A stretch of 64,000 nucleotides of DNA from Proteobacteria bacterium SG_bin6 (GTDB lineage Bacteria; Pseudomonadota; Alphaproteobacteria; Sphingomonadales; Sphingomonadaceae): the NCBI GenBank assembly GCA_002083435.1, contig LWDJ01000036.1, positions 5,001-69,000 on the forward strand. The letters run 5' to 3'. Of this stretch, positions 26,718-35,454 are shown piece after piece. The notes beneath the pieces are model-generated. The model saw only the letters and a program-made list of their open reading frames with translations. It was not told the DNA's origin and did not search any database. A program made the position numbers and the translations under genes. The first letter of the stretch is position 1, and the number at the start of each line of letters is the position of its first letter.

Positions 26718-27128
26718 ATGTCGGCCACACCATCCGTCGGCGCGTTCGCGATCGTCCCGAGCAATGATCTGCCAGGCGCGCTTCCGTTCTGGCGGCGCAT
26801 GGGGTTCGCGATCACCGGCGGATCGCACGAGTATATCATCATGACCGGCTGGGGATGCGAAGTGCATCTGATCCAGGCGGGGAGCGGGCCATGGCGGGTG
26901 CCGGCGGACCATAATCCGTTCGGCGTCTTCATCCGCACGCCCGAGGTGGAGGCGATCGCGGCGCGGGTCGACGATCTGATCATTCGGCCCGGCGGGGTGC
27001 TGCGCCACCGCGAATGGGGACTGTATGAAGTCGGCATCGCCGGGCCGGACGGCCTGCTGGTCCGGGTCGGCTGGCCTTCGGCGCTCATCGGGGATGGCCC
27101 CGCCCCGGCACCGCGGGGACAAAAATAA
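26718..27128 (+). CDS. VOC family protein (glyoxalase/bleomycin resistance-like)
   Basis: A 136-residue protein with a single vicinal-oxygen-chelate domain: FAIVPSNDLPGALPFWRRMGF, GWGCEVHLIQAGSG and YEVGIAGPDGLLVRVGWP. The metal ligands cannot all be identified, and one VOC domain of this length is usually dimeric. ATG 26718 is preceded by AGGAG at an 11-base spacing; the longer upstream frame overlaps the zinc-finger promoter. A role in resistance or in dioxygenation cannot be told apart from the sequence. Confidence 0.8.
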   Translation: MSATPSVGAFAIVPSNDLPGALPFWRRMGFAITGGSHEYIIMTGWGCEVHLIQAGSGPWRVPADHNPFGVFIRTPEVEAIAARVDDLIIRPGGVLRHREWGLYEVGIAGPDGLLVRVGWPSALIGDGPAPAPRGQK

Positions 27129-27163
27129 TTGGCGGCACCGCGTTTGCGGCTTAAGCGGCGGGC

Positions 27164-28099
27164 ATGACCGACGCTCCCGCCGACGCAGCGATTTCGATCC
27201 AGGGCCTGTCCAAAGTCTATGCGGGCGGCAAACAGGCGCTGAGCGACGTCAGCTTCGATGTGCCGCGCGGCATGATCTATGGCCTGCTGGGGCCGAACGG
27301 CGCGGGCAAATCGACGCTGATCAACATCCTGGCGGGGCTGGTGAACAAGACCAGCGGCAGCGCCTCGATCTGGGGGTTCGACATCGACGCCCACCCCCGC
27401 AACGCCAAGGCCTCGATCGGGATCGTCAACCAGGAGATCATCTTCGATCCCTTCTTCACCCCGTTCGAGACGCTGGAGATCCAGGCCGGGCTCTACGGCG
27501 TGCCCAAGGCCGAGCGCCGCTCGATGGAGCTGCTGCGCGCGGTGCATCTGGAGGACAAGGCGCGCGCCTATTCGCGCACGCTTTCGGGGGGCATGAAGCG
27601 GCGGCTGATGGTCGCGAAGGCGATGGTCCACGCGCCGCCGGTGCTGGTGCTCGACGAGCCGACCGCGGGCGTCGATATCCAGCTGCGCCAGCAGCTCTGG
27701 GAATATGTCCGCGAGCTCAACCGCGGCGGGGTGACGGTGGTGCTGACGACGCACTATCTCGAAGAAGCCGAGGAGCTGTGCGAGCGCATCGCCATCATCA
27801 ACCACGGCAAGCTGATCGCCAACGAACCGACGCGCGCGCTGGTCGGCATGGCGCATGAGAAGATGGTCGCGGTGACGGTCGACCGCGACATTGCGACTCC
27901 CCCGGCCAACCCGGCCTTCGAGAAGATCGAACTAAAGGGCGATCGCGAGCTGGACATCACCTACCGCAAGGACCGGGTGAATGCGGGGCAGGTGCTCGCG
28001 GCGGTGCAGGCCGCGGGGCTGGGGATCGTCGATGTGAGCACGCGCGAGGCGGATCTGGAGGATGTGTTCCTGAATCTGACGCGGGCGGCGAATGGTTGA
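27164..28099 (+). CDS. ABC transporter ATP-binding protein (ABC-2 type, no permease adjacent)
   Basis: A 311-residue ATPase with Walker A GPNGAGKST (about 44-52), signature LSGGMKRRLMVAKAM (about 142-156), Walker B VLVLDEPTAGVD and the switch histidine in LTTHYLEEAEE. The C-terminal ~80 residues resemble the DrrA/YadG regulatory tail. Such ATPases normally sit next to an ABC-2 permease (YadH/DrrB). Here the next gene, overlapping by 8 bp, encodes an RNA methyltransferase, so the membrane partner must be elsewhere. Confidence 0.9.
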   Translation: MTDAPADAAISIQGLSKVYAGGKQALSDVSFDVPRGMIYGLLGPNGAGKSTLINILAGLVNKTSGSASIWGFDIDAHPRNAKASIGIVNQEIIFDPFFTPFETLEIQAGLYGVPKAERRSMELLRAVHLEDKARAYSRTLSGGMKRRLMVAKAMVHAPPVLVLDEPTAGVDIQLRQQLWEYVRELNRGGVTVVLTTHYLEEAEELCERIAIINHGKLIANEPTRALVGMAHEKMVAVTVDRDIATPPANPAFEKIELKGDRELDITYRKDRVNAGQVLAAVQAAGLGIVDVSTREADLEDVFLNLTRAANG

Positions 28100-28784
28100 G
28101 GAAGCGATAGACCCGTCGGCGACTGCGCTCGCCGAGGCGCAGGCGCAGGCGCCTAAAAGCTCGGCGCGGCGGCGCGCGGACGCGATCAAGCAGTTCCGAT
28201 GCAAGAACTTGATCGCGGTGCTCGAGAATCCGACCGACATCAAAAATATCGGCACCGTGATCCGCAACGTGAATGCGCTTGGGGTCGAGAAGGTGTACAT
28301 CGTCGATCCACGTGGCGCCTTGCCCGACGATTGGGAGGAACTGCGCCACGACCGCGCGATCTCCAAGACGTCGGTATCAGCCGTCAAATGGACCTTCGTG
28401 CGTCGCTTTCCGAGTACCGCCGCCTGCTTCGATCATCTGGAGCGCAATCGTTTCACCTCGATCGTCACCTCGCCGCATGTGAAGGGCAAGCACAGCATCT
28501 ATCTGCACGAGGGCGACTTCGCCGCCTTCACCAAGCTCGCAGTGTGGTTCGGCAGCGAGGCGGTCGGCATCAGCGACGAGGCGATCGCGCGCAGCACGAT
28601 GTGCGTGAGCATCCCGATGTTCGGGATGATCGAGAGCCTCAATCTCGGCACGAGCTCGGGCATCGTCCTGTACGAAGTGACCCGGCAGCGCCGCGCTTAT
28701 CAAAGCCAGTATCGGCTGCGCGATCGGCGCGGCAAACGGGAGACGCCACTGCCGACCGTCCTTCCCGCCAGTGACGGCGCGTGA
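28092..28784 (+). CDS. TrmH/SpoU family RNA 2'-O-methyltransferase
   Basis: A 230-residue SPOUT methyltransferase. NLIAVLENPTDIKNIGTVIRNVNALGVEKVYIVD is motif 1 (with the NIGTVIRN core), WFGSEAVGISDEAI is motif 2 and IPMFGMIESLNLGTSSGIVLYE is motif 3 of the knotted SAM-binding fold. The substrate (tRNA Gm18, Cm32 or an rRNA site) cannot be decided. A 30-residue N-terminal extension rich in Ala, Gln and Arg precedes the domain. It overlaps the ABC ATPase gene by 8 bp. Confidence 0.88.
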   Translation: MVEEAIDPSATALAEAQAQAPKSSARRRADAIKQFRCKNLIAVLENPTDIKNIGTVIRNVNALGVEKVYIVDPRGALPDDWEELRHDRAISKTSVSAVKWTFVRRFPSTAACFDHLERNRFTSIVTSPHVKGKHSIYLHEGDFAAFTKLAVWFGSEAVGISDEAIARSTMCVSIPMFGMIESLNLGTSSGIVLYEVTRQRRAYQSQYRLRDRRGKRETPLPTVLPASDGA

Positions 28785-28812
28785 ACCGCCGCAAGCCTGA
28801 AGGAAAGAGGCT

Positions 28813-30402
28813 TTGACCACCGACCCCCACACCCCCGACATTCTCATCATCGGCTCGGGCGCCGCTGGCCTCACCGCCGCGCTCAACCTCGCCGATCGCT
28901 TCCGCGTCACCGTGCTCGCCAAGAGCCGGATCGACGATGGCTCGACCGCCTGGGCGCAGGGCGGGATTGCCGCCGTGCTCGAACCGGGCGACACGTTCGA
29001 CAGCCATGTCGAGGATACGATGGTCGCGGGCGCGGGGCTCAACCACCGCGATACCGTGGAGTTCGTCGTCGAAAGCGCGCCGCGCGCGATCGCCCGGCTG
29101 GTCGAATTGGGCGTGCCGTTCAACCAGGACGGCAACGCACTCCACCTGACGCGCGAGGGCGGGCATTCGCACCGCCGCATCGTCCATGTGAATGACGCGA
29201 CGGGCTATGCGGTGCAGGTCGCGCTCCAGCGCGCGGCGGAGGCGCATCCCAACATCACTCTCGTTCCCAACCGCGTCGCGATCGATCTCGCGACCGGGCG
29301 GCACGAGCAGCGCTATTCGGGCGCGGGGCATGTGTGGGGCGTGTACGCCGTCAACCGCGAGACGGGCCGCGTCGAGCTGTTCACCGCGCGCGCGACGATC
29401 CTGGCGACGGGCGGCGCGGGGCGGACCTACCTGTTCTCAACGGCGCCGCGCGGCGCGACCGGGGACGGGATCGCGATGGCGTGGCGTGCCGGGTGCCGCG
29501 TCGCCAACATGGAATTCATGCAGTTCCACCCGACCTGCCTCTACAATCTCGACGTCAAGAACTTCCTGATCACCGAGGCGGTGCGCGGCGAGGGCGGCTG
29601 GCTGAAGCTGCCCACCACCGGCCACCGCTTCATGCCCGAGGTCGACCCCCGCGCCGAACTCGCCCCGCGCGACGTGGTGGCGCGCGCGATCGATCATGAG
29701 ATCAAGCGGCTCGGCCTCGATTACGTCCATCTCGACATCAGTCACAAGGGCGCCGATTTCGTCCGCGGCCATTTCCCGACGATCCACGAAAAGCTGCTCG
29801 GCCTGGGCATCGACATGACGCGCGAGCCGATCCCGGTGGTGCCCGCGCAGCACTATACCTGCGGCGGGATCATCGTCGATCATGACGGGCGCACCGATCT
29901 GCCCGGGCTCTACGCGGCGGGCGAGTGCAGCGACAGCGGGCTGCACGGCGCCAATCGCCTCGCCTCCAATTCGCTGCTCGAATGTTTCGTGTTCGGCGAG
30001 GCGGCGGCGAAGCACATCGCCGCGCATTGGGCCGATCTGCCCCCGCCCCCGCCGATCCGCCCCTGGGACGAGAGCCGGGTGACCGATTCGGACGAGGAAG
30101 TCGTCATCAAGCAGAACTGGACCGAGATCCGGCGCTTCATGTGGAACTATGTCGGCATCGTCCGCACGACCAAAAGGCTGGAGCGCGCGGCGCACCGGAT
30201 CAAGCTGCTGAGCGAGGAAATCGGCGATTATTACGGCCATTTCCGGGTGACGCCCGATCTGATCGAGCTGCGCAACCTGCTGCAATGCGCCGATCTGATC
30301 GTCCGCTGCGCGCTCGCCCGCAAGGAGAGCCGGGGGCTGCACTATACGCTCGATTACCCCGAAACGCTGCCGGTGGCGGCGGATACGGTGCTGCTGCCTT
30401 GA
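28813..30402 (+). CDS. nadB: L-aspartate oxidase
   Basis: Oxidises L-aspartate to iminoaspartate for NAD synthesis. The 529-residue FAD enzyme has IIGSGAAGLTAALNLAD at the N terminus, STAWAQGGIAAVL (about 44-56), the catalytic region HRRIVHVNDATG and EFMQFHPTCLYN, and GLYAAGECSDSGLHGANRLASNSLLE near 365-390. The start is TTG 28813 behind AAAGAGG. nadA and nadC are not in the window. It stands alone, convergent with prs. Confidence 0.94.
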   Translation: MTTDPHTPDILIIGSGAAGLTAALNLADRFRVTVLAKSRIDDGSTAWAQGGIAAVLEPGDTFDSHVEDTMVAGAGLNHRDTVEFVVESAPRAIARLVELGVPFNQDGNALHLTREGGHSHRRIVHVNDATGYAVQVALQRAAEAHPNITLVPNRVAIDLATGRHEQRYSGAGHVWGVYAVNRETGRVELFTARATILATGGAGRTYLFSTAPRGATGDGIAMAWRAGCRVANMEFMQFHPTCLYNLDVKNFLITEAVRGEGGWLKLPTTGHRFMPEVDPRAELAPRDVVARAIDHEIKRLGLDYVHLDISHKGADFVRGHFPTIHEKLLGLGIDMTREPIPVVPAQHYTCGGIIVDHDGRTDLPGLYAAGECSDSGLHGANRLASNSLLECFVFGEAAAKHIAAHWADLPPPPPIRPWDESRVTDSDEEVVIKQNWTEIRRFMWNYVGIVRTTKRLERAAHRIKLLSEEIGDYYGHFRVTPDLIELRNLLQCADLIVRCALARKESRGLHYTLDYPETLPVAADTVLLP

Positions 30403-30451
30403 GCGCGTGCCGGGCGAGTCGGGTGGCGGCGCGGGCTGGCGCCGAACGCCC

Positions 30452-31393
30452 CTAATCGAACAGCGACGACACGCTCGTTTCATCCGCGATGCGGCGGATC
30501 GCTTCGCCCAGCAGCGGCGCGATCGTCAGATGGCGGATGCGCTTGGCCTCGCTCACCGCGGGCGGGCTGCCGATCGTATCGGTGATGACGAGTTCGGTGA
30601 GCGCCGATCCTTCCACCCGCGCCACCGCCCCGCCCGAAAGCACGCCGTGGGTGCAATAGGCGACGACTTCCTCGGCCCCCGCCGCCTTCAGCGCGGCGGC
30701 GGCGTTGCACAAAGTGCCCGCCGAATCGACGATATCGTCGATCAGGATGCAGAAGCGCCCGGTCACGTCGCCGATGATGTTCATCACTTCCGATTCGCCC
30801 GCGCGCTCGCGGCGCTTGTCGACGATCGCGAGCGGGGCGTTGTTCAGCCGCTTGGCGAGCGCACGGGCGCGCACCACCCCGCCGACATCGGGCGAGACGA
30901 CCATCAGGTTGCGCCCGGGAAAGCGCGTCAGCACATCGGCCGACATCACCGGCGCGGCATAGAGATTGTCGGTCGGGATATCGAAAAAGCCCTGGATCTG
31001 CCCGGCGTGGAGATCGATCGAGAGTACCCGGTCGGCGCCCGCGACGGTGATGAGATTGGCGACAAGCTTGGCCGAAATCGGCGTGCGCGGCCCCGGCTTG
31101 CGGTCCTGCCGGGCATAGCCGAAATAGGGGACGACCGCCGTGATCCGCTTGGCCGAGGCGCGCTTCAGCGCATCGATGCAGATCAGCAGCTCCATCAGAT
31201 TGTCGTTCGCGGGATAGCCGGTCGATTGCAGGACGAACACGTCCTCGCCGCGCACATTCTCCTGAATCTCGACGAACACTTCCTCGTCGGCGAAGCGGCG
31301 CACGCTCGCCTCGGTGAGCGGAATTTCAAGATACCGCGCCACGTCGCGCGCCAGCGGCAGGTTGGAGTTGCCGGTCAGCAGTTTCAAGCCCAT
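30452..31393 (-). CDS. prs: Ribose-phosphate pyrophosphokinase
   Basis: Makes PRPP from ribose 5-phosphate and ATP for purine, pyrimidine, His, Trp and NAD synthesis. At 313 residues it has normal size. Markers are FADEEVFVEIQENVRGEDVFVLQST, the flexible loop YFGYARQDRKPGPRTPISAKL (about 97-117), SIDLHAGQIQGFFD and the PRPP-binding ILIDDIVDSAGTL. ATG 31393 gives the family start GLKLLTGNSNLPLA; the longer frame upstream is non-coding. Confidence 0.96.
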   Translation of the reverse strand: MGLKLLTGNSNLPLARDVARYLEIPLTEASVRRFADEEVFVEIQENVRGEDVFVLQSTGYPANDNLMELLICIDALKRASAKRITAVVPYFGYARQDRKPGPRTPISAKLVANLITVAGADRVLSIDLHAGQIQGFFDIPTDNLYAAPVMSADVLTRFPGRNLMVVSPDVGGVVRARALAKRLNNAPLAIVDKRRERAGESEVMNIIGDVTGRFCILIDDIVDSAGTLCNAAAALKAAGAEEVVAYCTHGVLSGGAVARVEGSALTELVITDTIGSPPAVSEAKRIRHLTIAPLLGEAIRRIADETSVSSLFD

Positions 31394-31459
31394 TCCCTTG
31401 TTCGGCTGTCCCCCGCCTCTTAGGGTTGTCGGGCTTGGAACAAAAGAGTGGGCAACGGA

Positions 31460-31987
31460 ATGGCCGGCACAGTCACCTTCACGCCCCAGGAGGCAGATTA
31501 TCTGGCGGCTAATCGGGCGCTGTTCGCCAGCCACCCTCTGCGTCGATGGGCCTTTTGGCTGTTCATCGTTGGCGCGATCCTGGCGGTTGCCGATTTCACC
31601 AGTAGGATGGTTTTGTCGGGCGCCACCGCGCTCGAAGCCTTGAACGACGGTGCGGTGCTAATATTGTTCGCCGCCCTATGCGCTGTCCTTCCGTGGATCG
31701 TCACGCGGTCCTTTCCGCGTCAGATACGTACCATGATGCGGCAGAACCGGGCATTGGCCGGCCCGATCGAATGCACTTGGGATGAAGTCGGCGTCCAGTT
31801 CACCGCCAGCAACGGCGAGATTCGGTTGAAATGGTCCGATCTTCATCGCTGGTTTTCCGATGGGCACGGCTTTGTCTTCCTGCAGACCGATCGCATGATG
31901 AACATTCTGCCGCGCCGTGTTCTGAGCGCGGCGCAAGCGCTTGATCTGGAGGAGATCGCCCGTAGGCATGGGCCCAAGCCGGGGTGA
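31460..31987 (+). CDS. YcxB-like membrane protein
   Basis: A 175-residue protein with two membrane helices (about 33-50, WAFWLFIVGAILAVADF, and 65-85, GAVLILFAALCAVLPWIVT) followed by a soluble YcxB-type domain (GPIECTWDEVGVQFTASNGEIRLKWSDLHRWFS, then FVFLQTDRMMNILPRRVL). The role of the family is not established. Codon use is distinctly less GC-biased than in prs and gltX on either side, which suggests a later arrival. ATG 31460 is preferred to GTG 31448; neither has a strong ribosome-binding site. Confidence 0.75.
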   Translation: MAGTVTFTPQEADYLAANRALFASHPLRRWAFWLFIVGAILAVADFTSRMVLSGATALEALNDGAVLILFAALCAVLPWIVTRSFPRQIRTMMRQNRALAGPIECTWDEVGVQFTASNGEIRLKWSDLHRWFSDGHGFVFLQTDRMMNILPRRVLSAAQALDLEEIARRHGPKPG

Positions 31988-32027
31988 CGCGCTTGCCGTA
32001 GCACCAACCGAGACCTAGGCAGGCCGC

Positions 32028-33356
32028 ATGAAAGTCATCACCCGTTTCGCGCCCTCGCCAACCGGCACGCTCCATATCGGCAATATCCGTACCGCCCTGT
32101 TCAACTGGCTGTTCGCGCGGGCGCAGGGCGGGGCGTTCCTGCTGCGGATCGACGATACCGATGCCGCGCGCAGCGAGGAGCGGTTCGTGGAGGCGATCCG
32201 CGCCGATCTTGCCTGGCTGGGGCTCGCGCCCGATGAGGAGGCGCGGCAATCGGCGCGGTTCGATCGCTATCAGGCGCGGTTCGACGCGCTGGTCGCGGCG
32301 GGGCGGATATATCCGGCTTATGAAACCCAGGCCGAGCTCGATCTGAAGCGCAAGGTGCTATTGGGGCGCGGCCTGCCCCCGGTCTATGACCGCGCCGCGC
32401 TGAAGCTGACCGACGCCGAGCGCGGCCAGCTGGAGGCGGAAGGGGTGAAGCCGCATTGGCGCTTCAAGCTCGATCACGCGGCGCCGGTCGAATGGCACGA
32501 TCTGATCCGCGGCCCCCAGCATTTCGAGCCGGCGACGATGAGCGATCCCGTCATCCGCCGCGCCGATGGCAGCTGGCTCTACATGCTCCCGTCCGCGATC
32601 GACGATGTCGAACTCGGCATCACCCATGTCGTGCGCGGCGAGGATCATGTCTCGAACACCGCGCTGCAAATCCAGATGTTTCAGGCGATGGGCGCCGCCC
32701 CGCCCGCCTTCGCCCATGCCGCGCTGCTGACCGGCGCGGAGGGCAAGCTTTCCAAGCGGCTCGGCTCGCTCGGCGTGGAGGCTTTGCAAGAGGCGGGGAT
32801 CGAGCCGCAGGCGGTGCGGGCTCTGCTCGCGCGGCTGGGGACGAGCGACCCGGTCGAGCCTTTCGTCGAGATGGCGCCGCTGATCGCCGCGTTCGATTTC
32901 AGCCGCTTCGGCCGGGCGCCGGCGCGCTTTGACGAAGGCGAGCTGGCACAGCTCAACGCGCGCATCATCCATCAGCTGCCGTTCGCGGCGGTCGCGGAAC
33001 GCCTGCCGGCGGGAATGGGCGCGGACGCCTGGGAAGCGATCCGCCCCAATCTGACCCGGATCGAAGAGGCGGGCGATTGGTGGGGGGTGATCGAAGGCCC
33101 GATCGCCGCGCCCCCGGCGGCCGAGGACGCCGATTTCCTCGCCCGCGCCGCCACGGTCGCCGCAGGGCTCGATTGGGCAGCGGACCCGTGGCACGCGCTC
33201 ACCAACGCGCTGAAGGCCGAGACGGGGCGCAAGGGCAAGGCGCTGTTCCTGCCGCTGCGCCGCGCGCTCACCGGACGCGATCACGGGCCGGACATGGCCG
33301 CGCTCCTCCCGCTGATCGGCCGCGACCGGGCCGTCGCGCGGTTGCGCGCGCGCTGA
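32028..33356 (+). CDS. gltX: Glutamyl-tRNA synthetase
   Basis: A 442-residue class I synthetase that charges tRNA with glutamate. RFAPSPTGTLHIGN has the HIGH-type motif at 16-19, and KLSKR (240-244) replaces KMSKS. Alphaproteobacteria often carry two GltX enzymes, of which one favours tRNA-Gln for the transamidation route; the short length and start RFAPSPTGTLHIGNIRTAL fit either. A truncated relative (gluQ) lies at 55.4 kb. No neighbour shares an obvious operon with it. Confidence 0.94.
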   Translation: MKVITRFAPSPTGTLHIGNIRTALFNWLFARAQGGAFLLRIDDTDAARSEERFVEAIRADLAWLGLAPDEEARQSARFDRYQARFDALVAAGRIYPAYETQAELDLKRKVLLGRGLPPVYDRAALKLTDAERGQLEAEGVKPHWRFKLDHAAPVEWHDLIRGPQHFEPATMSDPVIRRADGSWLYMLPSAIDDVELGITHVVRGEDHVSNTALQIQMFQAMGAAPPAFAHAALLTGAEGKLSKRLGSLGVEALQEAGIEPQAVRALLARLGTSDPVEPFVEMAPLIAAFDFSRFGRAPARFDEGELAQLNARIIHQLPFAAVAERLPAGMGADAWEAIRPNLTRIEEAGDWWGVIEGPIAAPPAAEDADFLARAATVAAGLDWAADPWHALTNALKAETGRKGKALFLPLRRALTGRDHGPDMAALLPLIGRDRAVARLRAR

Positions 33357-33404
33357 GCGTTTCGCGGTTTCGATCCCCCCGCCATCTGCGCTAGGAAGCA
33401 AGCG

Positions 33405-33980
33405 ATGACCGAACCCAAACCGCTCGTCGTCGGCATTGGCGGCACCATCGGGGGCGTTTCCTCCACCGAGCGCGCGCTGATGATCGCGCTCGACGCCGCC
33501 GCGCGCGACGGCTTCGAGACCCAATTGTTCGGCGGCGAGGCGCTCGCGCGGCTGCCGCTCTACAACCCCAAGGCGCATGAGCGCACCGAGTGCGAGCAGC
33601 GCTTCGTCACGGCGGTGCGCCGCGCCTCGGCGGTGATCATCGCGAGCCCGGGCTATCACGGCTCGATCTCGGGTCTGGTGAAGAACGCGCTCGACCTGCT
33701 GGAGGAAACCGCGCGCGATCCCCGGCCCTATCTGGCGGACATGCCGGTGGGGCTGATCGCCACCGCTTATGGCTGGCAGGCGACCGGCAGCACCATCGCC
33801 GCGCTGCGCTCGATCGTCCATGCGCTGCGCGGCTGGCCGACGCCGTTCGCCGCCGCGATCAACACCCAGCTCACCAAGTTCGACGAGGCGGGCGGAGCGA
33901 GCGACCCGGCGGTGCTCGATCAGCTCGCGCTGGTCGGGCGCCAGGTCGCGCGGTTCGCGCCGCTCGCCGCGCATGATTAG
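33405..33980 (+). CDS. NAD(P)H-dependent FMN reductase
   Basis: A 191-residue flavodoxin-like reductase: VVGIGGTIGGVSSTERAL (FMN phosphate loop), LPLYNPKAHERTE, and IIASPGYHGSISGLVKNALDLLEE, the diagnostic FMN_red/SsuE-type motif. It would supply reduced FMN to a monooxygenase. The last 8 bp overlap the sulfite dehydrogenase-like gene, so it begins a three-gene operon. An SsuE-like role in organosulfur use is suggested by that context, but no monooxygenase is adjacent. Confidence 0.87.
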   Translation: MTEPKPLVVGIGGTIGGVSSTERALMIALDAAARDGFETQLFGGEALARLPLYNPKAHERTECEQRFVTAVRRASAVIIASPGYHGSISGLVKNALDLLEETARDPRPYLADMPVGLIATAYGWQATGSTIAALRSIVHALRGWPTPFAAAINTQLTKFDEAGGASDPAVLDQLALVGRQVARFAPLAAHD

Positions 33981-35151
33981 TCGGCGGACTGCCCTGGCGG
34001 GGATAAGCGGGGCTTTCGCCGTCCCCGCGCTGGCCCGCGATGTCCGGCTGGGGTTTGGGAACGGCACGAGACTGCTCGGCAGCGGCTTTTCGGAGAAGGG
34101 CGAGATGATCGTCCAGCGCACCCGCGCGCCGCTGCTCGAAACTCCGTTCGAGGTGTTCGACGACGGGTTGTTCACCCCGAACGACCGTTTCTACGTCCGC
34201 TGGCATTACCAGGACATTCCGCTGGCGGTGAACGCCCGCGACTATCGGCTGAAGGTGAGCGGCGCGATTTCCCGCCCGCTCGCGCTGACGCTGGGCGAAC
34301 TGCTCAAGCTGCCCCGGATCGAGCTGACGGCGGTCAACCAATGTTCGGGCAATTCGCGCGGCTTCGTGGGGCCGCGCGTCGCCGGGGCGCAGTGGGGGCA
34401 CGGCGCGATGGGCTGCGCGCGCTGGACCGGGGTGCCGCTGAAGGCGGTGCTCGAACGCGCGGGGGTGAAGCCGGGCGCGCGGGCGGTGCGCTTCGGCGGG
34501 CTGGACGAGCCACCGCCCGACGCACCGCGCTTCCTGAAGTCGCTCGGCATGGATCACGCGCTGGATGGCGAGGTGATGATCGCCTTCGCGATGAACGGTG
34601 CCGCGCTGCCGATGCTCAACGGCTATCCAATCCGGCTGGTCGTGCCGGGCTGGTTCTCCACCTATTGGATCAAGGCGCTGTCGAGCATCGAAGTGCTTGA
34701 TAAAGAAGACGATAACTTCTGGATGGCGACCGCCTACCGCATCCCCGCAACCGTGGATGGCGGGGTTCCACCGGGCACGACCCAGTTCGAGAGCGTGCCG
34801 ATCAACACGATGCCGCCGCGCAGCTTCTTCACCAATCTACGCGACGGCGCGATCGTGCCGCCCGGCCCACGCCTCGTGCGCGGCATCGCCTTTGGCGGCG
34901 CGAGCGCGGTCGCCAAGGTCGAGCTGAGCCGCGACGGCGGGGCAAGCTGGCAACCCGCGACGCTCGGCACCGATGCCGGGCGCTATGCCTTTCGCGGCTG
35001 GCAGGCGACGATCGATTTCGCCCAGGGTCCGGCGACGCTCCACGTCCGCTGCTCCGCCGCCGACGGGCGGGTACAGCCGATGCGGCCGGTGTGGAACCCC
35101 GGCGGCTATCTCTACAACGCGGTCGAAAAGGTCGAGGTGCGCGTCGCATGA
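33973..35151 (+). CDS. Sulfite dehydrogenase molybdopterin subunit (SorA-like)
   Basis: A 392-residue periplasmic sulfite-oxidase-fold enzyme. The N terminus ISRRTALAGISGAFAVPALA is a Tat signal with twin arginines. The molybdenum-ligating Cys is in AVNQCSGNSRGF (about 114-125), followed by GHGAMGCARWTGVPLK; the dimerisation domain with ARSV-type sequence (VELSRDGGASWQPATLG) is C-terminal. It oxidises sulfite, or a related substrate, and passes electrons to a cytochrome, which is encoded directly downstream (4-bp overlap). A generic YedY-like reductase is less likely because of the full dimerisation domain. Confidence 0.88.
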   Translation: MISRRTALAGISGAFAVPALARDVRLGFGNGTRLLGSGFSEKGEMIVQRTRAPLLETPFEVFDDGLFTPNDRFYVRWHYQDIPLAVNARDYRLKVSGAISRPLALTLGELLKLPRIELTAVNQCSGNSRGFVGPRVAGAQWGHGAMGCARWTGVPLKAVLERAGVKPGARAVRFGGLDEPPPDAPRFLKSLGMDHALDGEVMIAFAMNGAALPMLNGYPIRLVVPGWFSTYWIKALSSIEVLDKEDDNFWMATAYRIPATVDGGVPPGTTQFESVPINTMPPRSFFTNLRDGAIVPPGPRLVRGIAFGGASAVAKVELSRDGGASWQPATLGTDAGRYAFRGWQATIDFAQGPATLHVRCSAADGRVQPMRPVWNPGGYLYNAVEKVEVRVA

Positions 35152-35438
35152 AGCTGATCCTGGCGCTGGCGGGGCTCGCCATGGCGGCGAGCGTCACCTT
35201 CAAGAACAAAACGATCGACTATCCCGCCGATCCGCCTGGCTTGCCCGATCGCTTCGAGCTGGTGACGCAGAACTGCACCGGCTGTCATTCGAGCGAGTTC
35301 CTGACCGCCCAGCCCAAGCTCAGCCGCGCGACCTGGACGGCCGAAGTCGCCAAGATGCGCCGCGTCTATAAAGCGCCGATCGAGCCGGGGGACGACGCCA
35401 AGCTGGTCGAGGCGCTGGTCGCACTGCAGGGGGGCTGA
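35148..35438 (+). CDS. Monohaem cytochrome c, SorB-like subunit
   Basis: A 96-residue exported cytochrome. The signal peptide is short (KLILALAGLAMAASV); the haem site is NCTGCHSSEF (CxxCH, about residues 40-44), and the likely axial Met lies in EVAKMRRVYKAP. Its ATG overlaps the SorA-like stop (ATGA), so the two are made together, as in sulfite:cytochrome c oxidoreductase heterodimers. Nothing suggests a second haem. Confidence 0.86.
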   Translation: MKLILALAGLAMAASVTFKNKTIDYPADPPGLPDRFELVTQNCTGCHSSEFLTAQPKLSRATWTAEVAKMRRVYKAPIEPGDDAKLVEALVALQGG

Positions 35439-35454
35439 ACGGCCTTTCGGTGCT

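Noticed and set aside
32358..34175. 605-codon minus-strand frame opposite gltX and the FMN reductase
   Set aside because: No recognisable domain; spans two separate well-supported genes on the other strand.
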